From contig CM121341.1 in assembly GCA_051530055.1 (NCBI GenBank), positions 7,068,001-7,132,000 on the forward strand: 64,000 bases of DNA, given 5' to 3'. Every line of letters begins with the position of its first letter. Position 1 is the stretch's first letter. Both the position numbers and the translations under genes were made by a program. The notes beneath the pieces were generated by a model, which did no database searches, had not been told where the DNA came from, and saw only the letters and a program-made list of their open reading frames with translations. Shown in pieces: positions 32,319-43,973 of the stretch. The stretch is from Neoechinorhynchus agilis (Eukaryota > Acanthocephala).

Positions 32319-35300
32319 ATGAAGGTATCTTTGCTAACAATCTGTCTCATTGTTGAGCAGGTATACCTTTTTTTTGTAGAGAAACCTCAGTGCTTTAATC
32401 ACATCGCTAGGTGTGTTCGTTAAGTTCCCAAGGATGCATTTGGTATGGTTATTGTGGAGATAACAGGAATTGCGTATACGACGGACCTCCGATATTGATA
32501 AACGACCTCATTGCTGCTAAACAATTGCTTGCGGAATGTCCGCAGTTTCCAAGGGAGCTCAACCAAACAGTGGCCGCTTGTTGTGATGTCCCTCAAGTAG
32601 CCATACTGAGACGAAACCTATTGACCTTGCAAGCACTTACTGGAAGATGTCCAGCTTGTTATCGAAGTCTTCGGACGGTTATCTGTGGAATTAGTTGCGA
32701 TCCATTTCAAGTGTCGTATATGAAAGTAGACCGCACGGTGCCAGCTTTTGTAGACCCTGAAAAAAGAGCAGTCCGGGAGATCTCTATGGTCGTTTCAGAG
32801 TCGTATCTTCAAGGCGTTATAGATTCGTGCAAGTAAGGAAGTTCTAGCGAGTTTACTTTTTTTCTATTAACCCAAATTTAGAGACGTTCAAGGTATTCTT
32901 GGCAGCGCTTTAACGGCAATATGCATGTCATCTAACTGTACACCACAAGCTTTGATAAGAAGTTTAACAAGTGAAACACTCGGTGCTCCCGCAAAGTACA
33001 ACACCATAGTGACGGAACATACGACGACGGTCGATGGTATTGAACTTCGTCCATACACTGAAACTACGTTCAATTGCTCACAATCGGTCTCAAACGAATT
33101 TGAAACGTTTGAAAGCTGTTCTTGTGCAGTGAGTTTAAGGTTGTTTTTTTCGTGTTTAACTAAAATCCATTAGGACTGTCATACGTCTTGTCCCATCTAT
33201 TCCTTTAATAATCCAGAGGAAACGAAAGTAGGATCCGTTAGTGTTATAGTATTTATCATGATAATGCTCGGTATACTTGCTGTACTAATGGCATTCGGTC
33301 TTGTTCTCAATAAAGTCGTTCAATACTTGAGATTCCAGAGAAAACTTAAGAAAGGTGAGAATGACTTTTAACCAACAAAAAACATTTCCATTTAGATCCT
33401 GGTCTGGTGTACTTTAATCAGCAATATGAAAGTGCCGCTGTTAAAGTACAAAGTGTATTAGAGAAAGTCTTTACTAGGTAAGCGTCCGGACTTCTCCCCA
33501 TTTCTAGTCGGGAGTCTAAATTCGATTTAATATCTTCGTAGTTTTTTAGATATTTTTTGAGTTGAGGCTGATTTTTCCCAAAATAACCTTATTGCAAGAA
33601 TCAATTCTCTGTGTTCAAAACTATTCTTCTTCCAAGACGATCCCTCTCGTACAAGAGGGGAAAAATGACTTCCATCAAACGTCTTTTGATTCGAAAACTA
33701 ATGTTTACATTTTAGTCACCGATATTTCGGACATGACTTTCTAAAAGACCGGAACTTTCTCAGTTCGAAAGAGTCTCTCTTTCTAAATTAGCAATGTATT
33801 TGATCATGTCGACGAGAATCCGTTTACTGCTCAACTTATCGACTGACTTCTCAACCGCTTGTTATCTTTTTGAAATTGAAAACTAATGTTTACACTTTTG
33901 ACCAATCAAATCCATTTTGTGGATTCAATTACGATCGTTTTAGTATCGGCTACTTCTGTGCCACAAGGAAGAAGTTCGTCATTCCGACATCTTTGGCGAT
34001 ATGTGCAATCCTCTGTGCTGGTCTTGTTTATTTTAAAGCCACATCGGACCCAATTGCTCTTTGGGGTGTGATTGGTGGTCGATGTATTCGCGAAAAGAAT
34101 TACTTTGATGAAACATTTAGGTAAGTTACCATCTTATCGTTTATTATTTAAAAAAACCAACCACTTAGTCCTTTCTATCGAATTGCTCAAGTATATTTGA
34201 GACCGTGGAACCAGAGTAAGGTTCTTATTAACAAGAAAATCTATGGTCCAATCTACAGACAAGAATTGCAATTAGAAGTCCTACAAATCCAAGAACAAAT
34301 AAAGTCAATCACTGCCATAGACGAGGACGATAGCCTCATAAAACTATCAGACGTGTGCTTTGCTCCTCTTTCCCCTGATAACAACAATTGCACAATCCAA
34401 AGTGTTGCTCAATATTTCGGAAACGACGAATCGCAAATTCAAGCCTCCAACTGGCTTCAGAAACTCACTGGATGTATAAATTCTCCGTACGATTTTGATT
34501 GTTTAAGTGATTATGAAAGTCCAATCCTTCCATATGTTGCACTTGGTGGATATGACGAGAAGGAATACGATCAAGCAAGTGTCATGGTCCTAACATTCCT
34601 CAACAACAACTATCTCAGTGGTCCACAATTGCGTAGATCGAAACTCTGGGAACTGGAATTTCTTAAATTTATGAGCGATTTCAGTTCTAACAACTTTGAG
34701 GTATCATACATTACCGAACGATCAGTTGAAGATGAAGTAGGAAGAGCGAGTGAAGCAGATCTTTCCACTATTTTACTAAGTTATATCGTGATGTTCGTCT
34801 ATCTTAGTATATTCCTGGGTACTTTTCGATCACTTCGAACCCTGTTTGTCGATACTCGTCTAATTCTCGGTATAGCGGCTTTAGTGATGATCGTTGTCTC
34901 AGTATTGTCGAGCTTTGGATTCTACTCCTATCTTGGATTTCATACTTCCATCATTGTCCTCGAAGTCACTCCTTTTCTACTATTGGCCGTCAGTTCAGGA
35001 GACAATTTCATCTTAGTAAACAATTACATTAGACGATTTGAGTCCCAGTCTCAGATGAGTGTCGAAATGAAGGTGGCTGCAAATCTCGGAGAAATCGGTC
35101 CAAGTCTTCTATTATCAAGCTGCTCACAGGCTCTTGCGTTTGCTGTCGGAGCTGTCATACCCGTTGGAGCTATAAGAGTCTTTGCTCTGTACTCATTTCT
35201 GGCTGTAGTCATCAAATTCGTTCTTCAAATTACACTGTTCGTATCGGTATTCACATTGGATTGTCTTAGACAAGAACAAGGTCGCTTTGACCTTCTATGT

Positions 35301-37687
35301 TGTTTAAAAACAAAACTAACCAAAGAAAGACGGGAAAATGGCTTCAGTTATATTGTGTTTGAGCGATATATAAGTCCTATAATCCTGAATCCGATCGCGA
35401 AGATCGTCATTGTCCTCGTATTTGTCGGATGGTTCGTGACTTGTCTTACTTTGATTCCAAGAGTCGGTGTGGGGCTGGATCAAAAGATCACATTTCCAAC
35501 TGGATCGCATGTAATTGGTTATCTTAACTCATATGAAAAGTACGCTCGTGTAGGTGCTCCCGTCTACCTTGTTGTCCAAGACGGTTATGACTATATAAAC
35601 CGGACTAGTCAGAATTACGCGTGTAGTTCGGCCGGATGTGATCCCAATTCGATTTCCAATCGAGCGATAATGTTGGCTAGTTTTCCAAGTCGAACAACTA
35701 TTGAGTATCCACCTGCATCGTGGATTGACGACTACTTTTCGTGGATCGCAAATGAAAAATGCTGCTCTGTCAATTCTGTTACTAATCAATTGTGTGACGC
35801 TGGCGATTCTAATGAAAAGAATTGTGTCAGTTGTCCAACCGATTCTACGTCCGGGAACATGAGACCGAAACCTGATGACTTTATGATGTACTTGAAACAT
35901 TTCTTGAATAGAAACCCCAATGTGGATTGTGTGAGGGCTGGACATGCAATGCATGGATCGGCTGTTCAATTGATTCCGTCTCAAGCCAAAAAAAGCAATG
36001 AATCGAGAATTGGAGGTTTGCTTTTCACACCATCGACTCTAATGGTAAAAAAATTGACATTTAGCTACAAATTTCATGCTTTATTCAACTGTACTCGTTA
36101 ACAGTAGTGATTACGTAAAAGCATTAGAGTTTACTAGACTCCTATCTGATGACATGAGCAACGATCTCATTCAAAGAGGATTTATACCAGACACAATGAA
36201 AAACAACAATATCAATCCCGTATTTCTGTACAGGTAAATCCACAAAATCTAACAATAATCCAACGTTTACCGCAAAAAAATGGCCATTGAAATTTTTGTA
36301 TCAGCGAGGAAAAGTTGACCAAAGTATCTTGTCGCAACTAAAAATTCGACCCATGGATTTCGAGCATTGGTCAGATTTCTCGTCTACGAGTTCCTAAGTG
36401 AGAGATTACTTCGTTTTTGTATCATAAAAGAATAGGGGAAAAGAGGACCCCAAGCTCCATTTCCCGGCACATGGTACCGAGATCTTGGCCGAAAATCCGC
36501 ATGATCCACATGGCAAAACTAGAAGTTGAGACGCCTTCCGCTGAGTCTGGATCACCGCTGTGGACTTTTTACCAGTGTACCTTTTTGCCTTCTGATGTTT
36601 AAAATTCATGTCCAGAAAGCCGTAGCTTCGAAGGACCTTCGAAGTCTCACGACCGGCATTGCGTCGTCGTTTTTGGCCACATCGATTTCGAGCATTGGTC
36701 AGAATTCCCGTCTACGAGTTAGTGAGAGATCATTTCGTTTTTCACCCGATCTCGGATCTTGATCTTGGAAATGGGCACAGTCCACATTCTAAAACAAAAA
36801 GTTGAGACGACGACGATTGCAGCGATCACCATAATCAGAGTCTGCCTGTGTCCACCGTTTTGTAGACCTTTTTATTACTTTTACCAGAGCAACGGTCAAG
36901 TCGTTCGACGCAATTTTCGTTCTTATAAACAAAACAATCTCCGATTTCAGTTATTTTTATCCATTCTACGAGCAATACATCTCGATGGCCACCACAACTA
37001 TGCTCAACATCATCTATTCAATCATCGGAGTGTTCATCATCACCTTTATTATGCTTGGAATGGACTTCCATTCAAGTGTGATCGTCCTTCTCACACTCGT
37101 AATGACAATGATCGATCTATTCGGAATCATGTACTTGTCAGGTGTTGACTTAAATGCCATATCCGTCGTAAATCTCGTAATGGTATGTTTTCCCGTTTGC
37201 AATCTTAAATCACACATTAACTCAATAAGGCCGTTGGAATCGCGGTTGAATTCTACGCTCATATTGTTCGAGATTATGCTCTTACCCACATCGAGGACAC
37301 AAGGGAAAGAGCTACTCGCGTCCTAGCCAATATTGGATCATCGGTAAATGTCAGAAACTCGATGCGCTCATCATTTCGTCTAAGTAGATCTTTGTTGGAG
37401 TCACCGTTCCTGAGCTAATCAGCGTAGCAACATTATCGACAGCGAAGTCGAAGATCTTTCAAGTCTTTTTTTTCAGAATGTACCTTTCACTCATTCTGAT
37501 GTGTACTTTAAAGGCACTTATCTTCTTACCTGTAATACTTACTTACCTCGGTAAGCGATCAAAAATAATTGAATATTTCAAAATCTTCTTTAAAAAAGGA
37601 CCCAAAGCAATCGTAATAAAACAAAGAAAATCGGAATCAGGGATTTCTATGCAAAGTCGTGATCAAGAAAATACGTATATCATGTAA
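32319..37687 (+). CDS. NPC1: NPC intracellular cholesterol transporter 1 (NPC1) homologue
   Basis: About 12 exons: 32319-32360 (signal peptide MKVSLLTICLIVEQ), 32411-32832, 32881-33130, 33175-33353, 33396-33477, 33944-34121, 34168-36041, 36109-36233, about 36952-37182, 37229-37344, 37389-37687. The N-terminal sterol-binding domain shows CIWYGYCG, CCDVPQ, GRCPACY and SCDPFQ. The first TM (VSVIVFIMIMLGILAVLMAF) and second are followed by the luminal domain (ALGGYDEKEYDQASVMVLTF). The sterol-sensing region (LVMIVVSVLSSFGFYSYLGF) continues to FLLLAVSSGDNFILV, where most homologues have VGVDN. The second RND repeat includes EFYAHIVRDYALT and the last TMs. The C-terminal tail has no clear dileucine signal; it ends ENTYIM. 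It moves LDL-derived sterol across the lysosomal membrane. CTTCAAAAAAAG precedes the ATG directly. Confidence 0.93.
36358..36745. repeat. Direct repeat pair inside an NPC1 intron
   Basis: TTTCGAGCATTGGTCAGATT and the following 45 bp (CGTCTACGAGTT, GTGAGAGAT, TTCGTTTTT) occur at 36358 and again at 36678 with few changes. They lie in the 0.7-kb intron between the exons ending at 36233 and starting at 36952, unlike the gene's other small introns. Confidence 0.6.
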
Positions 37688-37779
37688 ACAGTAAAATTGT
37701 TTTAATATTAAATTCTCTTATGTCCTCTCGCAAACCTTTGTAGAACATCCTTTTTAGGCACACAGCCAATCGATATCTG

Positions 37780-37960
37780 TTTATGCGGGTCAAAAGGTTC
37801 AAATCTACGATGAAGGGAGGAGGAAACGTCCATCCCCCCCCCACAGGAGGTATCTGAGGATCCGAAGAAATGTACAAACTCGCAACCGTAGTGATTCAAT
37901 CAATACCGATTGGATGTGTGCCTAAAAAGGAAAAAGCCGAGTAAGGGATGTTCTAAATTC
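37780..37960 (+). mobile_element. SINE copy
   Basis: GGTCAAAAGGTTCAAATCTA (degenerate B box), GAAGGGAGGAGGAAACGTCC, GGAGGTATCTGAGGATCCGA and AAAAAGCCGAGTAAGGGATG in the order of the 28-30 kb SINE unit. The tRNA-like 5' part is lost. Confidence 0.65.
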
Positions 37961-38189
37961 TTATCTAACATTAAATATGGAAAATTTTAAAGCAAGACGA
38001 TAAAAATGACCTAGCCTTGGCTTTTTGTAGCGGTTTAAATAAAAATGTGACTTTTCAAAACAAAATTAGCGTGTTTTTATGTGATTAAAGTTTGTCTATC
38101 CTTTTTTACTCCGATTATTTGATTAATTTGATCAATAGTGTGCTGATAAATCAATGTGGCTATTGATTTTGAAGTGAATTACGAGTCCG

Positions 38190-38480
38190 GCCGAGTGTAA
38201 AAGTTGGTGGAAGGAGAGTTTGTGTCTTTCCTCAGGTTCATTTCGGTTTATGATATCCGAGATAAAATTGGGCAGTGTGGAAAAAGGAGCGGAGGTCGAA
38301 AGCGGTACAAGTTCTGATGGGTCAAATGAATGCGGTTGCTTATTTTTGAATGGATAACGGGTCCGGACGGGTTGGAAACTAGGTGGTTATTGTTTGTTGG
38401 AGAGTTTGTGAAGTTGGGTCTTTCCCCAGGTTTATTTCGGGTCAAAAGTTCTACTGTACTAAAATGATTGATTTTGCTTG
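38190..38480 (-). mobile_element. LINE fragment, second family
   Basis: The minus strand reads LLFPHCPILSRIS, matching LLFPCCPIFSRISELEMILG in the remnant at 43974-44534. Repeated GAGTTTGTG and GGTCTTTCC segments suggest internal duplication. No intact frame. Confidence 0.5.
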
Positions 38481-38769
38481 TATCGTTCATTGAAAAACAA
38501 TATTTTAAAATCTATGAGCAATAAATCGCTCATCTTAAGACGTCGTGGGGTACCTGTACACAAAGCTTCTAGGACAATACTCTAAAATCAATAAACAAGA
38601 AATTGATCTTCGTATCGTCTATTGACAAAATGTTCAAGAATTGAATTTATAAACAAAAAACCCATCAGTGCTCCTATAACATTCGTTAAAATGTTTTTGA
38701 AGACTGATTTATTCTGATGTTTGTTTTAATAGCAGAAATTCAATGAGTGAAATTTCATCTAGTTTCGTT

Positions 38770-39575
38770 AAGGAGGCTACGATTATTGGAGTAGATTACA
38801 ATGGGGAAGGAAATTTTGGTTTTCGGGAAACCGAGAGGGGAAATGAGGGAGATAGCGGTTGCTTTGGTTGTCGAGGGTGATAAATTAAGAGAAGAAGCGA
38901 TACAAGTTTTCGATCTCAAAAAATTGATTATCAAAAAGAGAGAAGACAGGAAGCGAATAAGGAAAGAAGCGATACAAGTTTTCGATCTCTTGGATGCTAT
39001 TCCTCTGGCATCAGTGGGAACTCTTCTCACTGATGAGGTAACGAGGATTGCAGTGTCCTTAAGACTTGGTCTCCCGATACCGCTGTCGATGTGGATCTTT
39101 GGTTGATGCTTTCGGACGACACGGTCTCGTTTGCCGAAAGTCACAAGGAAGGTTCTCACCCCATTCTGAGATCAACAGCGTAATTTCGCGGGCGTTGAGA
39201 ACGGCGAACTTCCCCAGCATCTTGGGAGCCGCCCATTTTTGTCTATCTGGCGGAATTTCGGTCTTTGGCGGGAGGGCAAATGCCTTCTCTGGGACACCCT
39301 CGCGCAGTAAGCAACATTCCCTACTCTCTCGAAATCGCTGGAGGTGCAGCGAAAGGGAGGAAGGTACGAAGGAGCGCTTGGCAGCTCGGCACTCTGCTCC
39401 AGGATCTCTCGAAGAAATTGAGAGAAACGACCGGAGACTCAGGAGCACGCGTATTCCTTCGACAAAATATCTCGCTGGCAGTACAACGAAGCAATGCTGC
39501 TAGTGTGATAGCGACAGCCGACGAAGGAGAAAAGCTTCGATTTTGCGGACGGTGGTGATTGCACGTTTTGTGCTT
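38770..39575 (+). mobile_element. LINE remnant, C-terminal end
   Basis: Reads LLTDEVTRIAVSLRLGLPI, then RCRCGSLVDAFGRHGLVCRK (Cys/His region), and ends FLRQNISLAVQRSNAASVIA-TADE, in changing frames. Related to, but distinct from, the remnant at 26583-27705. The 3' tail GGACGGTGGTGATTGCACG is the same as at 9541 (minus) and 40083-40147 (plus). An internal 24-bp duplication (AAGCGATACAAGTTTTCGAT) is visible at 38895 and 38967. GC-rich relative to its surroundings. Confidence 0.8.
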
Positions 39576-40179
39576 GATTATTAATGAAAAGTTAACTTGT
39601 AAGATGAAATTCTCGATTTTGGGATGTCAAACTGAATATGAGTTAAATCTTTAATTTGAGTTAACCAGCATCATCCGGGTAGGTATTCTTTAAGTGACTT
39701 TTTGAACAAAAAACGGTCTTTAACGTTCAAATTTTTTTTGCAATGTGTCAATGCCGATTTAAGAGCAAATATTGAACTACTTTTATTTGAAGCTTCAAAA
39801 TTTTGTGACAAATGCCAAAACAAGTTTCGATGCTTTCCATAAAACGAAATTGATGTCGGAACTCAAGAAGCAACATCGAAAAATCTATAAAAAGTGCGAC
39901 AAAATTCCATAGCACTGAAACAATGCGCAAATTATGTTTCTAAAAGTTTTTAATGGATAACAATTAGATTGCTTATTCCATGCTCAAAATATGTGTTTCG
40001 AAGGGTTTTATATGCGGAACATTAATGTTTGAGCAATCATTGTTACCATGGAGCTAGGTACCACTTTTTCAAAAAATCCTAGCATGACAGCCGAGGAAAG
40101 AGAGAAAAGCTTCGATTTTGCGGACGGTGGTGATTGCACGTTTTGTACTGGTTGCAATGAACGTTATTAAATTAAGCGA
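39576..40179. other. Spacer with a LINE tail
   Basis: 40083-40147 repeats the LINE 3' tail (GCCGAGGAAAGAGAGAAAAG, then GGACGGTGGTGATTGCACG). The rest shows no gene. Confidence 0.5.
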
Positions 40180-40388
40180 AACGAAAACGTGAAAGATAAA
40201 TGAGTGATTGGCAATGATAGAAGCGAGTTTAGAGTGTATTCGGAAACAGCCTTTAATAAACGTTTGCCTGTTGTTTGTCTTTCGAATGAAATTAAGATTT
40301 TATTGGATATTTCGATCCACAATCTCGGATATTCTTCATCGATTGTTTGCAAATCGTCAGAGAGAGACGGAAGAAACGTCAGTTTCAT
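40180..40388 (-). other. Coding-like segment antisense to the dsRBD gene 5' region
   Basis: A minus-strand frame of about 70 codons containing SDDLQTIDEEYPRLWIEISN and KILISFERQTTGKRLLKAVS. The middle 50 bp is duplicated at 11612-11664 downstream of TFB1. Two copies keeping the same peptide suggest a real coding origin, perhaps a transposon or gene fragment. The family is unknown, and the start and end are uncertain. Confidence 0.35.
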
Positions 40389-40419
40389 TCTCGGATTTTT
40401 CAGGACACCATTGACGACA

Positions 40420-41211
40420 ATGCATTATCCTCACGATTTCAATCCACCGATGCCGCCACCGCCGTACGTTCCGGGTACAAATCTTCCATTTCCACCTTAC
40501 CCACCGGAATATGATCCGACGGCTATACCGTATCGAGCTTCTCAACAACCTCCATTACCATATCCGCCTCCAATGTCCGAATATCCAGGTTTATCGTCCA
40601 CAGGCGATTACTATGGACCACAATACATGCCTCCAAATCCACCACCACCACCACCACCACAATACGGTGGTTATCCGATTCCACCACCGCCACCACCACC
40701 AGTTCCTCCCCCTCTACCACCGGCTGCATATTATCCGCCACCTCCCGTTACCGATTTGGACTACGGTCATCCTTATGTACAAGAAGGAGAACCGAAACAG
40801 CCGAGTGATGAGCTGTTTGAACGAGCTGCTCTTACAAACACTTACGTTACATACAACGTCCTTGAGAGTGACAATGATCGATCTGTTTTTAAAATCAATC
40901 TTAGAATTGATCAATATATGTTTCCAGGCGAAGGAACCTCAATGTTAGAGGCCATTAATGATGCTTGTTCGAAGGCTTTACAACAAGGTGATATATTTAG
41001 ACCAGCCAAACGGATTAAACCTGATCCGATTCTGGGTGCTGCTGCAGCTGCTGCGGCTGCTGCAAGTGGAGCGGTACGACCACTCATATTGCCTCCTATT
41101 GGTCCATCGACTTACTCTAACGATGAAGATCACTTATTCGGATCTCAACCTAATTTGATCCAACCTTTAAAGAAGAAGGCTGATCGTGTTCTTCGATCAG
41201 CCTTTTTATAA
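40420..41211 (+). CDS. Proline-rich protein with a divergent dsRNA-binding domain
   Basis: 263 residues, one exon. Residues 1-125 are Pro/Tyr/Gly rich with long Pro runs. At about 140-195, TYVTYNVLESDNDRSVFKI, then LRIDQYMFPGEGTSMLEAIN and DACSKAL, follow the alpha-beta-beta-beta-alpha pattern of a dsRBD, including GEGTS..EA..DAC.KAL in the last strand-helix. A Gly-Ala/Ala9 run (about 206-215) and a basic C-terminus follow. CTCGGATTTTTCAG lies 17 nt before the ATG. Its TAA overlaps the ATG of the DZF gene (TAATG). Vertebrate ILF3 joins DZF and dsRBD modules in one chain; here they are on adjacent, overlapping frames. The dsRBD call is by pattern only. Confidence 0.75.
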   Translation: MHYPHDFNPPMPPPPYVPGTNLPFPPYPPEYDPTAIPYRASQQPPLPYPPPMSEYPGLSSTGDYYGPQYMPPNPPPPPPPQYGGYPIPPPPPPPVPPPLPPAAYYPPPPVTDLDYGHPYVQEGEPKQPSDELFERAALTNTYVTYNVLESDNDRSVFKINLRIDQYMFPGEGTSMLEAINDACSKALQQGDIFRPAKRIKPDPILGAAAAAAAAASGAVRPLILPPIGPSTYSNDEDHLFGSQPNLIQPLKKKADRVLRSAFL

Positions 41212-42470
41212 TGGCAAATCTTATAGAAAGAGCTGAAACACCATATCAGCAAACGTTCACCAACGAATTCGGCCACCCGGACGGAATCGGTGAAACTCCA
41301 TTTACTCGTATTTTAGACAAGATAATCCCTTCGGATGATTCTCAAACTGATATTGAATCTCTTTTGAGTGCAGTTGAACTTGTTCTGCGGAACTACGGCA
41401 AAGACGCTGTCACCGGAGACGATGTCGAGGAAAACGAAGTGGGCCAGTCTTTTAAGAACATTGTCCGTTTCGGTCTTTACGATAAAGAGATAATGTTACG
41501 CGGTGAGTATGAAGCCGAACTTGCTATTGTTTGCTTTGGACGACAAGTCCGAGCTCAGCTTGTCGATAGGGTATGTGAGTTTTTAAAAAACCAACTTAAT
41601 TTGAGTAAAGAAGAACAAGAGTACGAGATCGATCGACCTGACCGAACGTGGATGATTAGTGTTCGTCGAAATCAACATATTCTGTTCCTTTATTTCACAT
41701 GTGAAGGAATATGGCACGTTTTAGACGATGAAGAAGACGAAGCGGATTATTTATCTCAACTACGTATTCCTCATTTTGAGTGTAGGCGTGTAAGTGCGTA
41801 CGTCCGGCACAATGAATGGTTCAAACAAGCTTTGTTCCGTCGAAACAACCAATTGTGTGCTCTTCTTTTGATTCGTCATATTTGTGAAAACAATTATAGA
41901 ACTTGGGGAGCCGTTCCTCTTTACTACTATGAAATCATCGTGAGTATGTGCACTGTTCATAAGTTCCAGAATCCACCATTATTGTGGATAATGAAGAAAG
42001 TGATGGAAATCGTATCCAGTGGAATTTTTATGTATGTCTGTCAGGATGAAGACAGTAGCGGACGGAAAGGAAAACGGTGCTTTGAATTCAATGATCCATC
42101 TAAAATGCCCATTGTTGTGACTAGAGAAGTCTGGCCGCTTCCTAGCTTTGAAGCGGCTTTTCGAGTTACTTGTGATGCCAATACATGGCTCAGGTATATC
42201 GCCAGTGATGATGTTTGGGCGATTTTCGACTTCGAAGATTATTTTGATATCCTCGAGGATGAGGAAATTGAAGATTTTGACGATCTAAAACAATTGCTAA
42301 CTGATTTAGGCGATTGGGTCAGTGTCGGTGAAGAAACCGTCAGTTATCTTGTAGACGAAGTTGAACGTGATCTCGAACGTATTGTTATATTCCGACCGTT
42401 GACTATTGAACAATTGAACAATGCGGCCTTTAGTGAAGATGAATGTAAAGGGTTTGATTGCTTAAAATGA
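41211..42470 (+). CDS. DZF-domain protein (ILF2/ILF3/ZFR superfamily)
   Basis: 419 residues, one exon. The DZF domain spans about 15-370. DAVTGDDVEENEVG...IVRFGLYDKEIMLRGEYEAEL matches ILF3 GVMRVGLVAKGLLLKGDLDL. LSQLRIPHFECRRVSAYVRH-NEWFKQ matches ALASLRHAKWFQ, and CALLLIRHICENNYRTWGAV matches VLRDLCTRVPTWGPL. DZF is an inactive nucleotidyltransferase fold that makes heterodimers (NF45/NF90) in double-stranded-RNA metabolism and splicing. No dsRBD or zinc finger is present in this frame; the dsRBD is in the overlapping upstream gene. The start overlaps the upstream stop as TAATG, and CTTCGATCAG, acceptor-like, lies 11 nt before it. ILF2 or a split ILF3/ZFR are both possible. Confidence 0.85.
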   Translation: MANLIERAETPYQQTFTNEFGHPDGIGETPFTRILDKIIPSDDSQTDIESLLSAVELVLRNYGKDAVTGDDVEENEVGQSFKNIVRFGLYDKEIMLRGEYEAELAIVCFGRQVRAQLVDRVCEFLKNQLNLSKEEQEYEIDRPDRTWMISVRRNQHILFLYFTCEGIWHVLDDEEDEADYLSQLRIPHFECRRVSAYVRHNEWFKQALFRRNNQLCALLLIRHICENNYRTWGAVPLYYYEIIVSMCTVHKFQNPPLLWIMKKVMEIVSSGIFMYVCQDEDSSGRKGKRCFEFNDPSKMPIVVTREVWPLPSFEAAFRVTCDANTWLRYIASDDVWAIFDFEDYFDILEDEEIEDFDDLKQLLTDLGDWVSVGEETVSYLVDEVERDLERIVIFRPLTIEQLNNAAFSEDECKGFDCLK

Positions 42471-43029
42471 ACGAATGTGCTGTCAGTGTTTAGAAAGCGA
42501 TAAGTGTTAAGTTTCCATGTCTTCTCATTTTTTTGTTTATGACAAGCGAAGCTTTTTTTTGCGTTTTTAGTCTAAAAAACCTGAAGTCACACTTAAAAGA
42601 AAACGAAATGATCTTGAAGTTCAATTAAAATGTGGCACATTGACATGGTGGGAAATTGACTTCTAATTTTTGTCATCAAAAACCCATTTAAAAGTTTTTG
42701 TGTTTCAACTTCTGCTACCTAGACTTCCTTCTTAAACATTGCAAATGTGGCATTTTGTTAAACCGTTCTTGAATTTCAAGAGCTTGGTTAATGATTGCTG
42801 TCTTAGTTTTGTAGCCGCATGATTGATCACGTTTTGTATTTGAAATTTGACAATTGGCCTGTCGTAATGATAAAAGGAAAATCTTAATTTCTGAGAGCTT
42901 TCGTCGTTTTACGGCTTCTTCAAGAATCTACAAATGCGAGTGGAGATGGCAGAAAGTTCGTTCTAAGGCTTTGTCTTGGTGATGTCAAGGACTCTCGTTC
43001 GCATTGTCCCTGGGAAACACCTTAGCCTA
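42471..43029. other. Intergenic DNA, no gene seen
   Basis: AT-rich 3' flank of the DZF gene, with no exon, RNA gene or recognisable repeat. Confidence 0.5.
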
Positions 43030-43973
43030 CCAAACCGCCTGGGATATAACTAGAGCTTCAGCGATAGATAGGTCCGCCGAATATTTGGCCACAAACTATA
43101 CTCGAACAGAGATTTTTACTTCTACGTCGCTGTGGCACCGCCTTGCCATGATGTAGCCATGATTATGCGCCCGGATTCAACGTGTTCCATTAAACGTTAG
43201 CGGTTAGGCCGTTCAGTTTTCCCGGTACATCGTTCACTGGTCATCTCGTAGACCACGTTGCTGCCGATGCAAATCGACTCTTATCTTTTATTTGTGTCCA
43301 CGGATTTCCCTGAGCACGATGTTGGACGTATTTCTGGTGTTTCATGATGGACAGTTCTCTTTAGGATTCGCCTAAGTATAGGTAAATCGTCGCAGCAGCT
43401 TTCGAATGTCACTAGTGAACTTTTCACTGATATACGGAACCTTGAGAATCGGTTTTCCTCCATATTTGTTCCGTGAATGATCATCGTTCAGTTTCTCCTC
43501 TCATGAATCACATCGCTGAGCAAACCAATGCTGGCCTGTGCATCTCAGCATGAATTGCCTGTTTCATCACCCAAAAATGATGGAATCTCGAGCCATAACT
43601 ATCCTTCCACGGTTTGCGATACCAATTGAAATCAGTAACCTGATTAACATTGAAGCGCAAATTGACGACCGGCATTGATAATCCGATGGTTTGTCTCGCG
43701 TCACCTTAAACCTTCCATCGGTTTGCATTTAAGCAAAGACGCTGTTGATAATGGTGTCAGAAGCCACTCATTCCTTTTGAATGTCTTGTAGCTATCACTT
43801 CACGAAAGATGCTGTTCAATGTCTTGTGCTTAAATTCACAATCGTCCTTCGATTCATCTCGTAGTAATTCAACTGAAATTAGGCCATCGGCTTTATCACT
43901 CAACACCCAGTCGAAATTGGTTTGCATTCAACTTTCTGATCCTAAATTCAGTTTAAAATAAAAAAATTCCAAA
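43030..43973 (-). mobile_element. Degraded retroelement, probably Penelope-like
   Basis: The minus strand keeps KVPYISEKFTSDIRKLLRRF and ILKRTVHHETPEI, then SNVVYEM and GKTERPLTVRLMEHVESG. The order of a VPYI...L motif, a basic stretch and a GIY-YIG-like C-terminal end is that of Penelope-like and related retroelements. It is old and broken in several places; the ends were not found. Confidence 0.45.

Noticed and set aside
40511-40948. His-rich frame overlapping the dsRBD gene
   Set aside because: An out-of-frame shadow of CCA/ACC proline codons.
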